A stretch of DNA of 57,346 bases from JADGGV01 sp035715725 (GCA_035715725.1 DASTKT010000185.1:1-57346), one strand, 5' to 3'. Positions 23,011 to 33,022 are shown, counted from the stretch's first letter. The notes: generated from the sequence alone by a model not told the origin. Translations and numbers: made by a program.

Positions 23011-23705
23011 CGGGGCCTCCGGGTGGGGAGCGACCAGCGGAGCTCGACGCCGCCGTCGCTCTTCGGCCCGATCCCGACGTCTCCCGGGAAGTCGGAGAGC
23101 TGGGCGGTGACGAACGCGTCCACGCCGCTGGCGAGCATCCAGAAGACGGTGTAGGTGATCCAGTCCTCGCGCTGGCGGCGGCGGGCGTGGGTGAGCTTGC
23201 CCAGGCGTTGGAAGAGCGTGTCGCCGGCGACGATGGTATCGAGCGCGAGCGGGTTGTCGAGGCGCTTGGCGAGGAGGGTGTCGGTCTGGGCGGCGACGCG
23301 GACGGAGTCGCCGATCGCGGTGCGCCGGGCGGCGCGGCGGTCGCGGGCGTCGGCGAGCTTCAGCCAGGTCTTCGTCAGCATGCCGATGTTCGCGGCCTCG
23401 CCGGCGAAGTAGACGGCGGCGCGCGTGCCGGCACCGGCGTCGAGCTGCCCCCACCCCGGCAGGAGGATGGAGTGGATCAGCGCGACGCCGGGCTTCACGC
23501 GGAGGCCGCCGTTCGCGGCGGAGTCCTTCGCGGCGAGGCGCGGCGGCGCGACCCGGGGCACGCCGGACGCGGTGTCGCGGGGTGTGGTGTCGCGGGGCGT
23601 GGCGGTCGGTGGCGTCGCCGCGGGCGGCGTGGTCGGCTGCTGGGCCACGGCGCCGGGGGCGCCGAAGGCGAGCGCGGCGGCGGCCGCGAGGAGGGCGCGG
23701 CGCAT
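22998..23705 (-). CDS. DUF5683-type exported protein
   Basis: A 235-aa protein with a signal peptide (cleavage near AVAQQ, residue ~22), then a Thr/Pro-rich stretch and a domain starting LLPGWGQLDAGAG, the signature of DUF5683, a family common in Bacteroidota and relatives and of unknown function. Two hydrophobic segments (around AVYFAGEAANIGML and TYTVFWMLASGVDAFV) suggest membrane association. It starts one base inside the lipid kinase stop (TGATG) and overlaps murI. Confidence 0.72.
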   Translation of the reverse strand: MRRALLAAAAALAFGAPGAVAQQPTTPPAATPPTATPRDTTPRDTASGVPRVAPPRLAAKDSAANGGLRVKPGVALIHSILLPGWGQLDAGAGTRAAVYFAGEAANIGMLTKTWLKLADARDRRAARRTAIGDSVRVAAQTDTLLAKRLDNPLALDTIVAGDTLFQRLGKLTHARRRQREDWITYTVFWMLASGVDAFVTAQLSDFPGDVGIGPKSDGGVELRWSLPTRRPRWLR

Positions 23706-24676
23706 CAGCGGGACCCGGCGGCCGCGGAGGGGGCGGCGGGCCCGGAGGCCACCGTCGCCTTGCCGCCGACGACGCGGAGCGCCGCGGGCGCGACCTCGAT
23801 GCGGAGGCGGCGGGCGCCGGCGGGCTCGCGGAGCTCGCCGTCGAGATGGAAGAAGAGGGGCTGGCCGGACGCGGCCTCCAGCTCGATGGTTCGGGCGCTG
23901 CTCATGCTCACGTCCGGCAGGCCCTCGTGCGTCCCGCGCATGATGCGCGGGACCGTCCGGGCGATCCGGTAGTAGTTCAGGTCATCCACGATGCAGATAT
24001 CGAACCGGCCATCGTCGGGCCGCGCGCGGGGCGTCACCCAGAACCCGCCGCCGAGACACGGTCCGTTGCCGATGGCGATGATCATCACACGCCGCTCCTC
24101 GCGGCGGCCGTCGAGCGCGATCCGGAGCGGGATCGCGCGGAACCCGACGACGGCGCGCACGAGCGCGACGAGGTAGGACACCACGCCGGGGAGCCGCGGG
24201 AGGCGCTCCATCTGACGCACGACCTCGACGTCGACGCCCGTTCCCATCCCGTTGACGAAGTACTCCCGGCCGCCGTCCCACTCGACGACGCCGACGTCGA
24301 AGTCGACCGTGCGCGCGGCGGCGAGCGCCTCGTAGGCGCGACCGCGGTCGAGCCCCCCCTCGAGCAGCTTGGCGAAATCGTTGCCCGTGCCGATGGGGAT
24401 GACGCCGAGCGCGGCGGGCGGCCGGCCACCCGCCGCGCTCAGGATGCCGTTGGCGACCTCGTGGATCGTGCCGTCCCCGCCCGCGGCGACGACGACGTCG
24501 ATGCCGCGCTCGGCGGCCGCCCGCGCGATCTCGACGGCATGGCCGCGGCGCGCGGTCTCCGTCAGCGTGAAGCCGATACCACGGACCTCGAGCTCTCGTT
24601 CCACCTCGCCGCGAAGCCTGCGACCCAACCCGCCGCCGGACGTGGGGTTCAGCACGACGTGGTAGGTGCGCGACAT
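23705..24676 (-). CDS. Diacylglycerol kinase-family lipid kinase (YegS/DgkB-like)
   Basis: A 323-aa soluble or peripheral lipid kinase. VLNPTSGGG near the N-terminus, VAAGGDGTIHEVANGI with the GGDGT ATP-binding motif, and VIPIGTGNDFAK are the three family signatures; a C-terminal beta-sandwich region with FHLDGE completes it. Likely substrates are diacylglycerol or sphingoid/phosphatidyl lipids; sequence does not distinguish these. It is the first gene of the unit with the DUF5683 gene and murI. Confidence 0.88.
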   Translation of the reverse strand: MSRTYHVVLNPTSGGGLGRRLRGEVERELEVRGIGFTLTETARRGHAVEIARAAAERGIDVVVAAGGDGTIHEVANGILSAAGGRPPAALGVIPIGTGNDFAKLLEGGLDRGRAYEALAAARTVDFDVGVVEWDGGREYFVNGMGTGVDVEVVRQMERLPRLPGVVSYLVALVRAVVGFRAIPLRIALDGRREERRVMIIAIGNGPCLGGGFWVTPRARPDDGRFDICIVDDLNYYRIARTVPRIMRGTHEGLPDVSMSSARTIELEAASGQPLFFHLDGELREPAGARRLRIEVAPAALRVVGGKATVASGPAAPSAAAGSR

Positions 24677-24742
24677 CGACGCTCGACCGGTCGGGGGGAC
24701 GGGGAAAAACCGCGAGGATGCTAGGGGTTGGGCGGGTTCGCG

Positions 24743-25384
24743 TCAATCGAGCGCGTGCGCGGCCTCGCGGATGGCGTCGCCGCCGAAGCCGCGGCGGGAG
24801 AGGTAGGCGTAGAGGCGCCGACGCGCGTCACGGCGGACCTCCGCGTCGGCGGCGGCGCGGCCGTGCTTGCGGATCCAGGCTTCGGCGGCGGCGCGGGCGA
24901 GCTCGGCCTCGGAGACGGCCTCCCCGCCGAAGACCTCCTCGACCGCCTCCCCGGCGGTGTCCGCCTCGACGCCCTTCGCGCGCAGCTCCTGCACGAGGCG
25001 GCGTTTGCCGCGGGGGCGGTGACGGACGCGGTCGCGCACGAAGGCGGCGGCGAAGGACGCGTCGTCGAGATACCCCTTCTCGCGCAGGTCGACGAGGACG
25101 CCATCGACGGTCTCGGGCGGGAAGTCCTTCCAGAGGAGGCGGCGCCGCAGCTCGGCGGCGGAGCGGGCGCGGTAGGAGAGGAGCCCGAGCGCGGACTCGC
25201 GGCACTTCCAGACGATGTCCTGGCGCTCGAGGGCGGCGAGCGTCGCCTCGTCGACGTCAGCGCCGACGCGGAGCCCGGCCGCGGCGACGACCTCGAGGGC
25301 GAGGCCGCAGCGGAACGCGCCGTCGACGTGGATGTTGACGCGCTCGGCGTAGTGGCGCTGGGGCTCGAGGGCGGTGATGCGCAT
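24743..25384 (-). CDS. recX: Regulatory protein RecX
   Basis: A 213-aa helical-repeat protein that caps and modulates RecA filaments. It shows the RecX pattern of three-helix repeats, with LSYRARSAAELRRRL, EKGYLDDASFAAAFVRDR and a C-terminal RRLYAYLSRRGF. It has an N-terminal extension (~50 residues) typical of longer RecX forms. recA is not in the window. It is divergent from the DHA2 transporter. Confidence 0.9.
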   Translation of the reverse strand: MRITALEPQRHYAERVNIHVDGAFRCGLALEVVAAAGLRVGADVDEATLAALERQDIVWKCRESALGLLSYRARSAAELRRRLLWKDFPPETVDGVLVDLREKGYLDDASFAAAFVRDRVRHRPRGKRRLVQELRAKGVEADTAGEAVEEVFGGEAVSEAELARAAAEAWIRKHGRAAADAEVRRDARRRLYAYLSRRGFGGDAIREAAHALD

Positions 25385-25525
25385 GGCTGCTTCGGACCTC
25401 CCGTGGCGGCGGCTGCCGCGATGCCCGATACTACCCCGTTTTTTCCGGTGGGTTGCGAGTTTTCCGCCACCTCGCGGGGGGGACGGGCGGCGTGGCATGG
25501 ACCCTGGATCGCATTCGCGCAGAGC

Positions 25526-27016
25526 ATGAGGCCCGGACGACAGAGGAAGCTGGTCACGACGGCGCTGCTGCTGGGGATGGTGATCGCGGCGCTGGAGGCG
25601 ACGGCGGTGTCGACGGCGATGCCGACGGCGATCGCCGAGCTGGGTGGCGTGGCTCGATACAGCTGGGTGTTCTCGGCGTACCTGCTGACGTCGACGACGA
25701 CGGTGCCGTTGTACGGCAAGCTGGCGGACCTGTACGGCCGGCGGCGGATCTACATGATCGCCGTGGGGCTGTTCCTGCTCGGATCGGGGTTGTCCGGGGC
25801 GGCGGGGTCGATGGAGCAGCTCATCGCGTTCCGGGCGCTGCAGGGCCTGGGTGCGGGCGGGCTGATGCCGATCGGCAACACGATCGTCGGAGACATCTAC
25901 ACGCTGGAGGAGCGCGGCAAGATGCAGGGCGTCTTCTCGGGCGTGTGGGGGCTCTCGAGCATCGTCGGGCCGGCCGTGGGCGGCGTCATCACGGAGCTGT
26001 TGTCCTGGCGGTGGGTGTTCTACATCAACCTGCCGGTGGGGCTGGCCTCGGCGGTGATGCTGCAGAGCCAGTTGACGGAGCAGTCGGCGCGGCACGAGCA
26101 TCGGCTGGACATTCCGGGGACGGTGAGCCTGACGGTGTCGGTCACGCTGCTGCTGATCGCGCTGCTGGAGGGGAGCCAGACGTGGGGGTGGGCGGACCCG
26201 CGGACGCTCGGGTCGCTCGCGCTGGCGACGGCCGGGCTCGTGGTCTTCCTCCGGCAGGAGCAGCGCGCGGCGGAGCCGATGCTGCCGCTGGACCTGTTCC
26301 GGTCGCGGCTGATCGCGGTATCGAGCGCCGGGAGCGCGGCGATCGGCACGCTGCTCCTGGCCGCCTCCGCCTACGTGCCGATGTTCGTGCAGGGGGTACA
26401 GGGTGGGAGCGCGGTGGACGCGGGGATGGCGCTGGCGCCGATGTCGGTGGGGTGGCCGATCGCGAGCGCGCTGGCCGGGCGGTTCCTGCTGCGCACGGGG
26501 TATCGGCGGCTGGTGACCCTCGGCGGCATCGTCGCCTTCGGGGGGACGCTCTGGCTGATCACGGTGAGCCCGACCACGTCGATGACGACGTTGATGGCGA
26601 TGATGGCGCTCACCGGCGCCGGGCTCGGCTGCGCGGCCACGCCCTATCTCGTCGCGGTGCAGGCGGCGGTGCCGTGGGAGCGCCGCGGCGTGGCGACGAG
26701 CGCGATCCAGTTCTTCCGGACGATCGGCGGAGCGATCGCGGTGGCGGTCTTCGGCGCGATGTTGAACCGCGCGCTGGCACCGGTGCTTCGGCAGGGCGTG
26801 AACGTGGATGCGGCGCTGCAGCCGGCGCAGCGCGCGCGGCTCGCGCCGGGGACGCTGCACGCGTTCACGGCGGCACTGGACGGCGGGTTGCACGCGGTCT
26901 TCGTGGCGTTCGCGGGCGTGGCGGCCGTCGGCCTCGTGGTGGCGTGGCTGTTCCCGCGCGGCTCGGCGCGCGAGCAGGCGTTCCAGGGCGCACGCGAGCC
27001 GGCCATCCTGCACTGA
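25526..27016 (+). CDS. MFS transporter, DHA2 family (14-helix drug exporter)
   Basis: A 496-aa inner-membrane transporter. It has an early STAMPTAIAELGG (motif D1-like), motif A GKLADLYGRRRIY, motif C GPAVGGVITE and about 14 hydrophobic helices, as in EmrB/QacA-type proton-driven multidrug exporters. No membrane-fusion partner (EmrA) is beside it, so it may act alone. ATG 25526 has no strong ribosome site; upstream in-frame starts would run into recX's promoter region. Confidence 0.88.
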   Translation: MRPGRQRKLVTTALLLGMVIAALEATAVSTAMPTAIAELGGVARYSWVFSAYLLTSTTTVPLYGKLADLYGRRRIYMIAVGLFLLGSGLSGAAGSMEQLIAFRALQGLGAGGLMPIGNTIVGDIYTLEERGKMQGVFSGVWGLSSIVGPAVGGVITELLSWRWVFYINLPVGLASAVMLQSQLTEQSARHEHRLDIPGTVSLTVSVTLLLIALLEGSQTWGWADPRTLGSLALATAGLVVFLRQEQRAAEPMLPLDLFRSRLIAVSSAGSAAIGTLLLAASAYVPMFVQGVQGGSAVDAGMALAPMSVGWPIASALAGRFLLRTGYRRLVTLGGIVAFGGTLWLITVSPTTSMTTLMAMMALTGAGLGCAATPYLVAVQAAVPWERRGVATSAIQFFRTIGGAIAVAVFGAMLNRALAPVLRQGVNVDAALQPAQRARLAPGTLHAFTAALDGGLHAVFVAFAGVAAVGLVVAWLFPRGSAREQAFQGAREPAILH

Positions 27017-27147
27017 CGAGCGGACTGTGACGCGGTCCGGCGGGGGCGGCCGCGGCGGCCATGGTGGCGCGCCGGCCGCAAGCCCCGAATAATACGCATG
27101 CAATCTACCCGCAGAAGCGGGCTGTCGCTCCGGCTCCTTCCGGCAAC

Positions 27148-29223
27148 ATGGTGAAAATGGACACGCCTGATTCCAACAATCCGCTGCTCGAGGAGGGATA
27201 CCGGATCCCCTTCCAGCGGATACGAGCGGAGGATGTGGTTCCCGCGGTGCGCGCGGCGCTGGAGGCGGCGCGGACGGGCGTCGCGGAAGTCGTGGCGCTG
27301 ACGGGCGCGCGGACGTACGCCAACACGATCGAGGCGCTGGACGACGTGCTCGAGCGGCTGGAGCGGGTGGTCGCGGTGGCGCGGCACCTCCTGGGGGTGA
27401 AGGACTCGCCGGCGCTGCGGGCGGCGTACGAGGCGGTGAACCCGGAGATCGCGGAGTTCGAGGCGTCGCTGACCGCGAACCCGGCGCTGTGGTCGGCGGT
27501 GCGGGCGTTCAGCGAGACGGCGGAGGCGGCGGCGCTGGACCCGGTGCGCCGACGGCACGTGGCGAAGTGGGTGCGCGCGTTCGTGCGGTCGGGCGCGGCG
27601 CTGGCGGCGGAGGCGCGGGAGCGGGCGGTCCGGCTGAAGGTGGAGCACGCGCGGCTGACGAAGCGGTTCGCGGAGAACGTGCTGGACTCGACGAACGCGT
27701 TCGAGCTGGTGGTGACGGACGCCGCGGAGCTGGCGGGGCTGCCGGAGACGGACGTGGCACGCGCGCGGGCGAGCGCGGCGTCGAAGGGGCTGGAGGGGTG
27801 GCGCTTCACGCTGCACGGGCCGTCGTACGTGGGCTTCATGGAGAACGCGGAGCGCCGAGAGCTGCGCCGGGTGATGTACGAGGCGTACACGAACCGGGCG
27901 ACGGAGCCGGAGCGGGACAACCGGCCGCTGCTGCGGGAGATCCTGCGGGTGCGGCGCGAGCTGGCGCGAACGCTGGGGTACGGGGACTACGCGGACTTCC
28001 AGACGGAAGAGCGGATGGCGGGGACGGGCGCGCGGGCGCTGGAGTTCGAGCGGGACCTGCTGGAGCGGACGCGGCCGCACTTCGCGGCGGCGGTCGCCGA
28101 GCTGGACGCGTTCGCGCGCGAGCGGCTGGGCTACGACCGGCTGGAGCCGTGGGACGCGGCGTTCGTGGTGGAGCGGCTGCGGAAGGAGCGCTACGAGCTG
28201 GACCCCGAGGAGCTTCGGCCCTTCTTCCCGCTGGACGGGGTGCTGGCCGGGCTGTTCGAGACGGCGCGGCGTGTGTTCGGGCTGGGGATCGAGGAGGCGC
28301 CGATCGAGGAGGTGTGGCACCCGGACGTGCGGTACTTCGAGGTGCGGGACGAGGCGGGGACGCACATCGGCTCCTTCTACGCCGATTTCTTCCCGCGGAC
28401 GGACAAGCGGGGTGGCGCGTGGATGGACGCGCTGATCACCGGACGTCCGACGGCGGAGGGGTTCGCGCCGCACCTGGCGCTGCTCGCCGGGAACTTCACG
28501 CCGCCGCAGGCGGAGACGCCATCGCTGCTGACGAAGGACGAGGTCGAGACGCTGTTCCACGAGTTCGGCCACGTGCTCCACCAGATCCTGTCGCGGGTCG
28601 AGATCGCGGCGCGGGCCGGGACGAACGTGGCGTGGGACTTCGTCGAGCTGCCGTCGCAGCTCATGGAGAACTGGACGTGGGAGGCGGAGTCGCTGGCGGT
28701 GGTGGGGCGGCATCATCGGACGGGCGCGCCGATCCCGGCGGAGCTGTTCCGGCGGCTGCTCGCGGCCCGGACGTTCATGGGGGCGTACTATCAGATGCGG
28801 CAGCTCGCGTACGGGACGGTCGACCTGGAGCTCCACACGCGCTACGACCCCGAGGCGGCGGAGGACCCGCTGGCGTTCGCCGAGGCGGTGCTGCGGCCCT
28901 TCGCGATCCGGCCGGACGCCGCGTCCCCGAACATGCTGGCGAGCTTCACGCACATCTTCAGCGGCGGGTACGCGGCGGGCTACTACTCGTACAAGTGGGC
29001 GGAGGTGCTCGACGCGGACACGTTCACGCGCTTCGAGCGGGAAGGCGTCTTCAACCGGGAGACGGGGCGGGCCTACGTGGATGCGATCCTGTCCCGAGGC
29101 GACAGCGCCGACCCGCTCGAGCTGTTCCGGGAGTTCATGGGGCGGGACCCGGACCCGGAGCCGCTGCTGCGGCGGATCCTGCCGACCGGCGCGGCGGACG
29201 CGACGGCCGGCGGCGTGGAGTGA
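27148..29223 (+). CDS. M3-family oligopeptidase (PrlC/oligopeptidase A-like)
   Basis: A 691-aa cytosolic zinc metallopeptidase. The zinc motif HEFGH is at residues ~471-475, followed by the downstream Glu in the WDFVELPSQLMENW segment, a hallmark of the thimet oligopeptidase family. The C-terminal SHIFSGGYAAGYYSYKWAEVL-like block carries the conserved substrate-binding His/Tyr residues. Length fits PrlC/Dcp (~680). It likely degrades short peptides, including cleaved signal peptides. The start is taken at ATG 27148; ATG 27157 is equally possible. Confidence 0.93.
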   Translation: MVKMDTPDSNNPLLEEGYRIPFQRIRAEDVVPAVRAALEAARTGVAEVVALTGARTYANTIEALDDVLERLERVVAVARHLLGVKDSPALRAAYEAVNPEIAEFEASLTANPALWSAVRAFSETAEAAALDPVRRRHVAKWVRAFVRSGAALAAEARERAVRLKVEHARLTKRFAENVLDSTNAFELVVTDAAELAGLPETDVARARASAASKGLEGWRFTLHGPSYVGFMENAERRELRRVMYEAYTNRATEPERDNRPLLREILRVRRELARTLGYGDYADFQTEERMAGTGARALEFERDLLERTRPHFAAAVAELDAFARERLGYDRLEPWDAAFVVERLRKERYELDPEELRPFFPLDGVLAGLFETARRVFGLGIEEAPIEEVWHPDVRYFEVRDEAGTHIGSFYADFFPRTDKRGGAWMDALITGRPTAEGFAPHLALLAGNFTPPQAETPSLLTKDEVETLFHEFGHVLHQILSRVEIAARAGTNVAWDFVELPSQLMENWTWEAESLAVVGRHHRTGAPIPAELFRRLLAARTFMGAYYQMRQLAYGTVDLELHTRYDPEAAEDPLAFAEAVLRPFAIRPDAASPNMLASFTHIFSGGYAAGYYSYKWAEVLDADTFTRFEREGVFNRETGRAYVDAILSRGDSADPLELFREFMGRDPDPEPLLRRILPTGAADATAGGVE

Positions 29224-29244
29224 GGCCGCCGGCGCGGCGTCGCC

Positions 29245-31722
29245 TCAGTGGATCTGGATCTCCGGCTCGGCGCTCTGGGCCCCGTCGGACGCGCGGCGGC
29301 GCGTGGAGGTCGGGGGCCGGCCGAAGTTGTAGGAAAGAGACAGGCGCGCGACACGCATGCTCCACGTATTGCGGCTGCTCTGCACGTGCGTGCTGTCGCG
29401 GGTCACGATCTCGTAACGCCAGAGGTTGAAGGGGTCCATCAGCGAGAGGGAGAGGGCGCCCTTCGCGCCCCAGAGCCGGCGGCGCGCGCCGAGGCTGCTC
29501 ACGACCATCCCGGAGATGCGGCCCTGGGCGAGGTCCTGCGGCGGGGAGTAGCGGATCATCCCCTGGAGGTCGAGGGCGGACGTCGCCTGGAAGTTCAGGT
29601 TCGTGTCGGCGGACCAGCGCAGCGAGGCGCCGGAGACGCCCTGCGCGAGCGGGCCGACCTCGCGGACCTGCCGGAACGCGCCGAGCGCGAGGAACCCGCC
29701 GAGGCGGCGCGCCGGCGGCAGCGATGCGGTGAGCGTGGAGCCGTACGCCTCGACGGCGGCGAGGTTCTGCCAGGTCACGGTCGAGACCCCCACCGAATCC
29801 ACGGTTTTCACCTGCTCCCAGTTGTCCACCGTGCGCCGGTAGTAGGGCGAGAGGCGGAGGGCGCCGCGCGCGCCCGTCCAGCTCAGGTCCAGCCCCACGG
29901 AATGCGTGTACTTCGGCTGGAGGTCCGGGTTGCCTACGGATCGGTTGAGCGGGTCGGGCGTCGGGTGCTCCGGGTTGAGGAAGAAGGGGAACGGCCGGTC
30001 GATGCGCTTCGCGTAGGTGAGGCGGAGCTGCCGGCCGGCGGCGAAGTCCCAGGCCAGGCTCGCGCTCGGGTAGAAGCTGGAATAGTCGTCGTCGTGGCGC
30101 TCGCCGCGCAGGGGCAGGCGCAGCGTGGTGGCGGCGCGCTCGGCCCGTCCGCCCACCTGGACGCTCAACTTGCCGGCCTGGCGGCCGAGCGTGAGGTACG
30201 CGGAGTGGAAGCGCTCCCGGTAGAGGAACGTCGACGGCGTGCTCGCAGTGGCGGCGACGGCCGCGGCCGGGAGGTAGCTCCGGACCTGATGTGCCTCCTC
30301 GCTCTCGCGGAGTGAGCCGCGGTAGCCCGCCTCGAGGCGGTACGCGCCGCCGAGCGGCCTCACCCAATCGAGCTGCACGGTGGTCGTCGCATCGTCGGTG
30401 CTGCCGGCGTCCGTCGTCAGCTCCTCGGTGCTGGTGGCCGCGAAGCCGCCCGTGTCGTAAGGGTCGCGCAGCGAGCGGCTGTCGAGGTCCTGGCGGCCGC
30501 TCGTGCGGCGCACCTCCAGCGCCAGCTCGTCGCGCTGCGGCTGGACGATCCGGCGGATGCCGAAGGCGACGTCGCCGCTGGCGGCGCCCCCGCCGAACGT
30601 GCTCTCGCGGTCGTAGCGGTCGAGGGGCGCGCGATCCGCATCCAGGAGGGCATAGGCGGTGGTGCCGTCGGTGTCGTAGCCGTTGCGGAAGGCGGACGCC
30701 GTGAGCCACGCGGTCTCCCGTGCACCGAGGCGCAGCTCGCCACTCAGGTCGAGGCTGCCGAAGCGGCCGTGGCTGCGCGTGCCGGCGTCCGTGCTCAGGT
30801 ACGTGACCGGCCGCGTGAGCAGGTTCTCACGGAAGTTCCGGCTGCTCCCCGTGTTGGCGGAGAGGTTCCCCGCGGCCCCGCCCGAGAGCGTGAGCGCGCC
30901 GCGCTGATAGGCGAGGCGCGCCGATCCGCCGCCGCCGCGCGTGCCCGAGGTCCCGGTCAGGCTGCCGCTCCACCCGAGGTCCGCGTCCTCCCTCAGCACG
31001 ATGTTGACGATCCCGGCCGTCCCCTCGGGATCGAAGCGGGCGGACGGGTTCGGGATGACCTCCACGCGGGCGATGCGGCTGGCCGGGAACTGCTGCAGGA
31101 ACTGCCCGAGCGCGTCGCCGCGGACGGGGGCCGGGCGCCCGTTGATCTGCACGGTGACGCCGCTGCTTCCGCGTAGACTCACGTTGCCGTCCAAGTCCAC
31201 ATCGAGCTCCGGGACGTGGCGGAGCACGTCGGTGGCCGTGCCGCCGGCGGCGACCGGCATGTCCTTCGTGCTGTAGACGGAGCGGTCGGAAGCGAGCGTG
31301 AGCGCGGCGCGCTCGCCGCGCACGTCGACGCCTGCGAGCGCGACCGGGGCGGCCACCAGGCGGAGCGCGCCGAGGTCCACGTCGAGGTCGGCGCCGGTGA
31401 CCGTCACCTCCACGGCGAGCGTTCGGAACCCGAGGATCTGGATGCGCGCGCCGTACCGGCCCTCGGGGAGGCCGCGCAGAAGGAAGGCGCCGGTCGCGGA
31501 GGTGAGGCCCGTGGCGACGGCGGCGGAGTCCGCCGCCGGCCGGAGCGTGACCGCGGCGCCCGCGAGCGCGCCCCCGCCCTCGGCGGCGAGCACGACGCCG
31601 CGGATCGACCCCCGGCGCGCGGCCGCGGGGCCGGGCTCCGGGCGGGGCGGTGCCTGCGCCTGGAGGGCCGTCGCCGGGAGGAACAGCACGAACGCCATCG
31701 CGGATCTGAGGCGACACGTCAT
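29245..31722 (-). CDS. TonB-dependent outer-membrane receptor with carboxypeptidase-regulatory-like N-domain
   Basis: An 825-aa outer-membrane protein. A signal peptide (~1-25) is followed by a CarboxypepD_reg-like domain (~40-115: GVVLAAEGGGALAGAAVTL), a TonB plug (~120-240, with DVLRHVPELDVDLDGNVSLRG and VEVIPNPSARFDPEGTAGIVNI) and a long barrel with DRPFPFFLNPEHPTPDP, the OMP_b-brl_3 style of Bacteroidota and Gemmatimonadota. No TonB box is evident. ATG 31722 is chosen, with GAGG six bases upstream (ATG 31725 is adjacent). The substrate is unknown. It converges on the M3 peptidase. Confidence 0.9.
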   Translation of the reverse strand: MTCRLRSAMAFVLFLPATALQAQAPPRPEPGPAAARRGSIRGVVLAAEGGGALAGAAVTLRPAADSAAVATGLTSATGAFLLRGLPEGRYGARIQILGFRTLAVEVTVTGADLDVDLGALRLVAAPVALAGVDVRGERAALTLASDRSVYSTKDMPVAAGGTATDVLRHVPELDVDLDGNVSLRGSSGVTVQINGRPAPVRGDALGQFLQQFPASRIARVEVIPNPSARFDPEGTAGIVNIVLREDADLGWSGSLTGTSGTRGGGGSARLAYQRGALTLSGGAAGNLSANTGSSRNFRENLLTRPVTYLSTDAGTRSHGRFGSLDLSGELRLGARETAWLTASAFRNGYDTDGTTAYALLDADRAPLDRYDRESTFGGGAASGDVAFGIRRIVQPQRDELALEVRRTSGRQDLDSRSLRDPYDTGGFAATSTEELTTDAGSTDDATTTVQLDWVRPLGGAYRLEAGYRGSLRESEEAHQVRSYLPAAAVAATASTPSTFLYRERFHSAYLTLGRQAGKLSVQVGGRAERAATTLRLPLRGERHDDDYSSFYPSASLAWDFAAGRQLRLTYAKRIDRPFPFFLNPEHPTPDPLNRSVGNPDLQPKYTHSVGLDLSWTGARGALRLSPYYRRTVDNWEQVKTVDSVGVSTVTWQNLAAVEAYGSTLTASLPPARRLGGFLALGAFRQVREVGPLAQGVSGASLRWSADTNLNFQATSALDLQGMIRYSPPQDLAQGRISGMVVSSLGARRRLWGAKGALSLSLMDPFNLWRYEIVTRDSTHVQSSRNTWSMRVARLSLSYNFGRPPTSTRRRASDGAQSAEPEIQIH

Positions 31723-31841
31723 CATGGACCTCGGAGGCACGACTTTATGCGGTGAGCGTCCAACTATGGGCAACGACCATCGAGGAGTCAGACCATATTC
31801 GGGCCGAAAGGCGCGGCGCGCCAGTCCGCGGGGACGATCTG

Positions 31842-31853
31842 CGTAAAATTACG
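31842..31853. promoter_or_regulatory. AT-rich inverted repeat upstream of the TonB receptor
   Basis: CGTAA-AA-TTACG is a perfect 5-bp inverted repeat in a notably AT-rich patch, about 120 bases upstream of the receptor start. On the minus strand a possible TTGCCC...CATAAA promoter lies between it and the ATG. It could be an operator for a metal or nutrient regulator; none was identified. Confidence 0.4.
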
Positions 31854-31984
31854 TAGCGGCCGGCGCGGCCGGTCGGAGGCGGGCCTGAGGCGCGGGCTCG
31901 CGGGGATCGCGCCGCTCGCGCCTCGCGCCGTCACGCCTCGGACGGAGGCGCGACGGTGCCGGACGTCGGCCGGACCAGCTCCGG

Positions 31985-32971
31985 TCACGCCTCCGCCGCG
32001 GGCGCTACGCGCAGGAGCACCTTTCCGGCCGTGGCGCGCGACTCGAGCGCGCGGTGCGCGTCGGCGGCCTGCTCGAGGGGGAGCTCGCGGTCGATGCGGA
32101 CGCGGAGCGAGCCGTCGGCGACCCAGCCGAGGACGTCGCGGGCGCGGGCGAGCAGCTCCTCCCGCGTGGCCGTGTAGTGGACGAGCGAGGGGCGGGTGAG
32201 GAAGAGGGAGCCTTTCCGGTTGAGGAGCTGCGGGTCGATGGGACCCACGGGCCCGCTGGACTGGCCGAAGAGCACCATGGTGCCGCGGCGCTGGAGGAGA
32301 TCGAGGCCGGGGAGGAACGTGGCGCGGCCGACGGAGTCGTAGACGACGTTGACGCCGGCGCCGCCGGTGAGGCGCCGGACCTCGGCGCCGAAGTCCTGCC
32401 GCGTGTAGACGATCATGTGATCGGCGCCGGCCTGGCGGGCGAGCTCGGCCTTGTCGGGCGTGCCGGCGGTGCCGATGACGACGGCGCCGCGGCGCTTGGC
32501 GATCTGGACGAGGAGGAGGCCGACGCCGCCGGCGGCGGCGTGCACGAGGGCGCGGTGCCCGGGCTCGAGCGGGAACGTGCTGGTGGCGAGGTAGTGCGCG
32601 GTCATCCCCTGGAGCATGACGGCGGCGGCGCGATCGGCGGGGACGGCGTCCGGCACGGGGACGAGACGCCAGGCGGGCGCGACGGTGTACTCGGCGTACG
32701 AGCCCGCGACGCTCGCCCAGGCGACGCGGTCGCCGACGTGGACCTCGTCGACGTCGGGGCCCACCGCGGCGACGACGCCGGCGCCCTCCTCCCCCAGCGT
32801 GGCCGGGAGCGGGACCTGGTAGAGGCCGATGCGCTTGTAGACGTCGATGAAGTTGACGCCGGCGACCTCGACGCGGACCAGCGCCTGGCCGGGGCCCGGC
32901 TGGGGCACGGGGATGTCCTCGACCCGCATCGCCTCCGGGCCACCGGTCTCGTGGATCCGCACGGCACGCAT
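31985..32971 (-). CDS. NAD(P)H quinone oxidoreductase (zeta-crystallin/QOR family)
   Basis: A 328-aa zinc-free medium-chain reductase. It has GVNFIDVYKRIGLYQVPLP, the NADPH-binding AAAGGVG in HAAAGGVGLLLVQ, and GTAGTPDKAELA, a typical QOR sequence without catalytic-zinc Cys residues. It reduces quinones or enones using NADPH. A good SD-like AGGAAAGGAG lies upstream of ATG 32971. The flavin reductase gene lies 51 bases upstream on the same strand, so a redox pair is likely. Confidence 0.93.
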   Translation of the reverse strand: MRAVRIHETGGPEAMRVEDIPVPQPGPGQALVRVEVAGVNFIDVYKRIGLYQVPLPATLGEEGAGVVAAVGPDVDEVHVGDRVAWASVAGSYAEYTVAPAWRLVPVPDAVPADRAAAVMLQGMTAHYLATSTFPLEPGHRALVHAAAGGVGLLLVQIAKRRGAVVIGTAGTPDKAELARQAGADHMIVYTRQDFGAEVRRLTGGAGVNVVYDSVGRATFLPGLDLLQRRGTMVLFGQSSGPVGPIDPQLLNRKGSLFLTRPSLVHYTATREELLARARDVLGWVADGSLRVRIDRELPLEQAADAHRALESRATAGKVLLRVAPAAEA

Positions 32972-33022
32972 CGCGATCTGGCTCCTTTCCTCCGCGGTCC
33001 CGACCGTTGCCGGGACGGCGGC

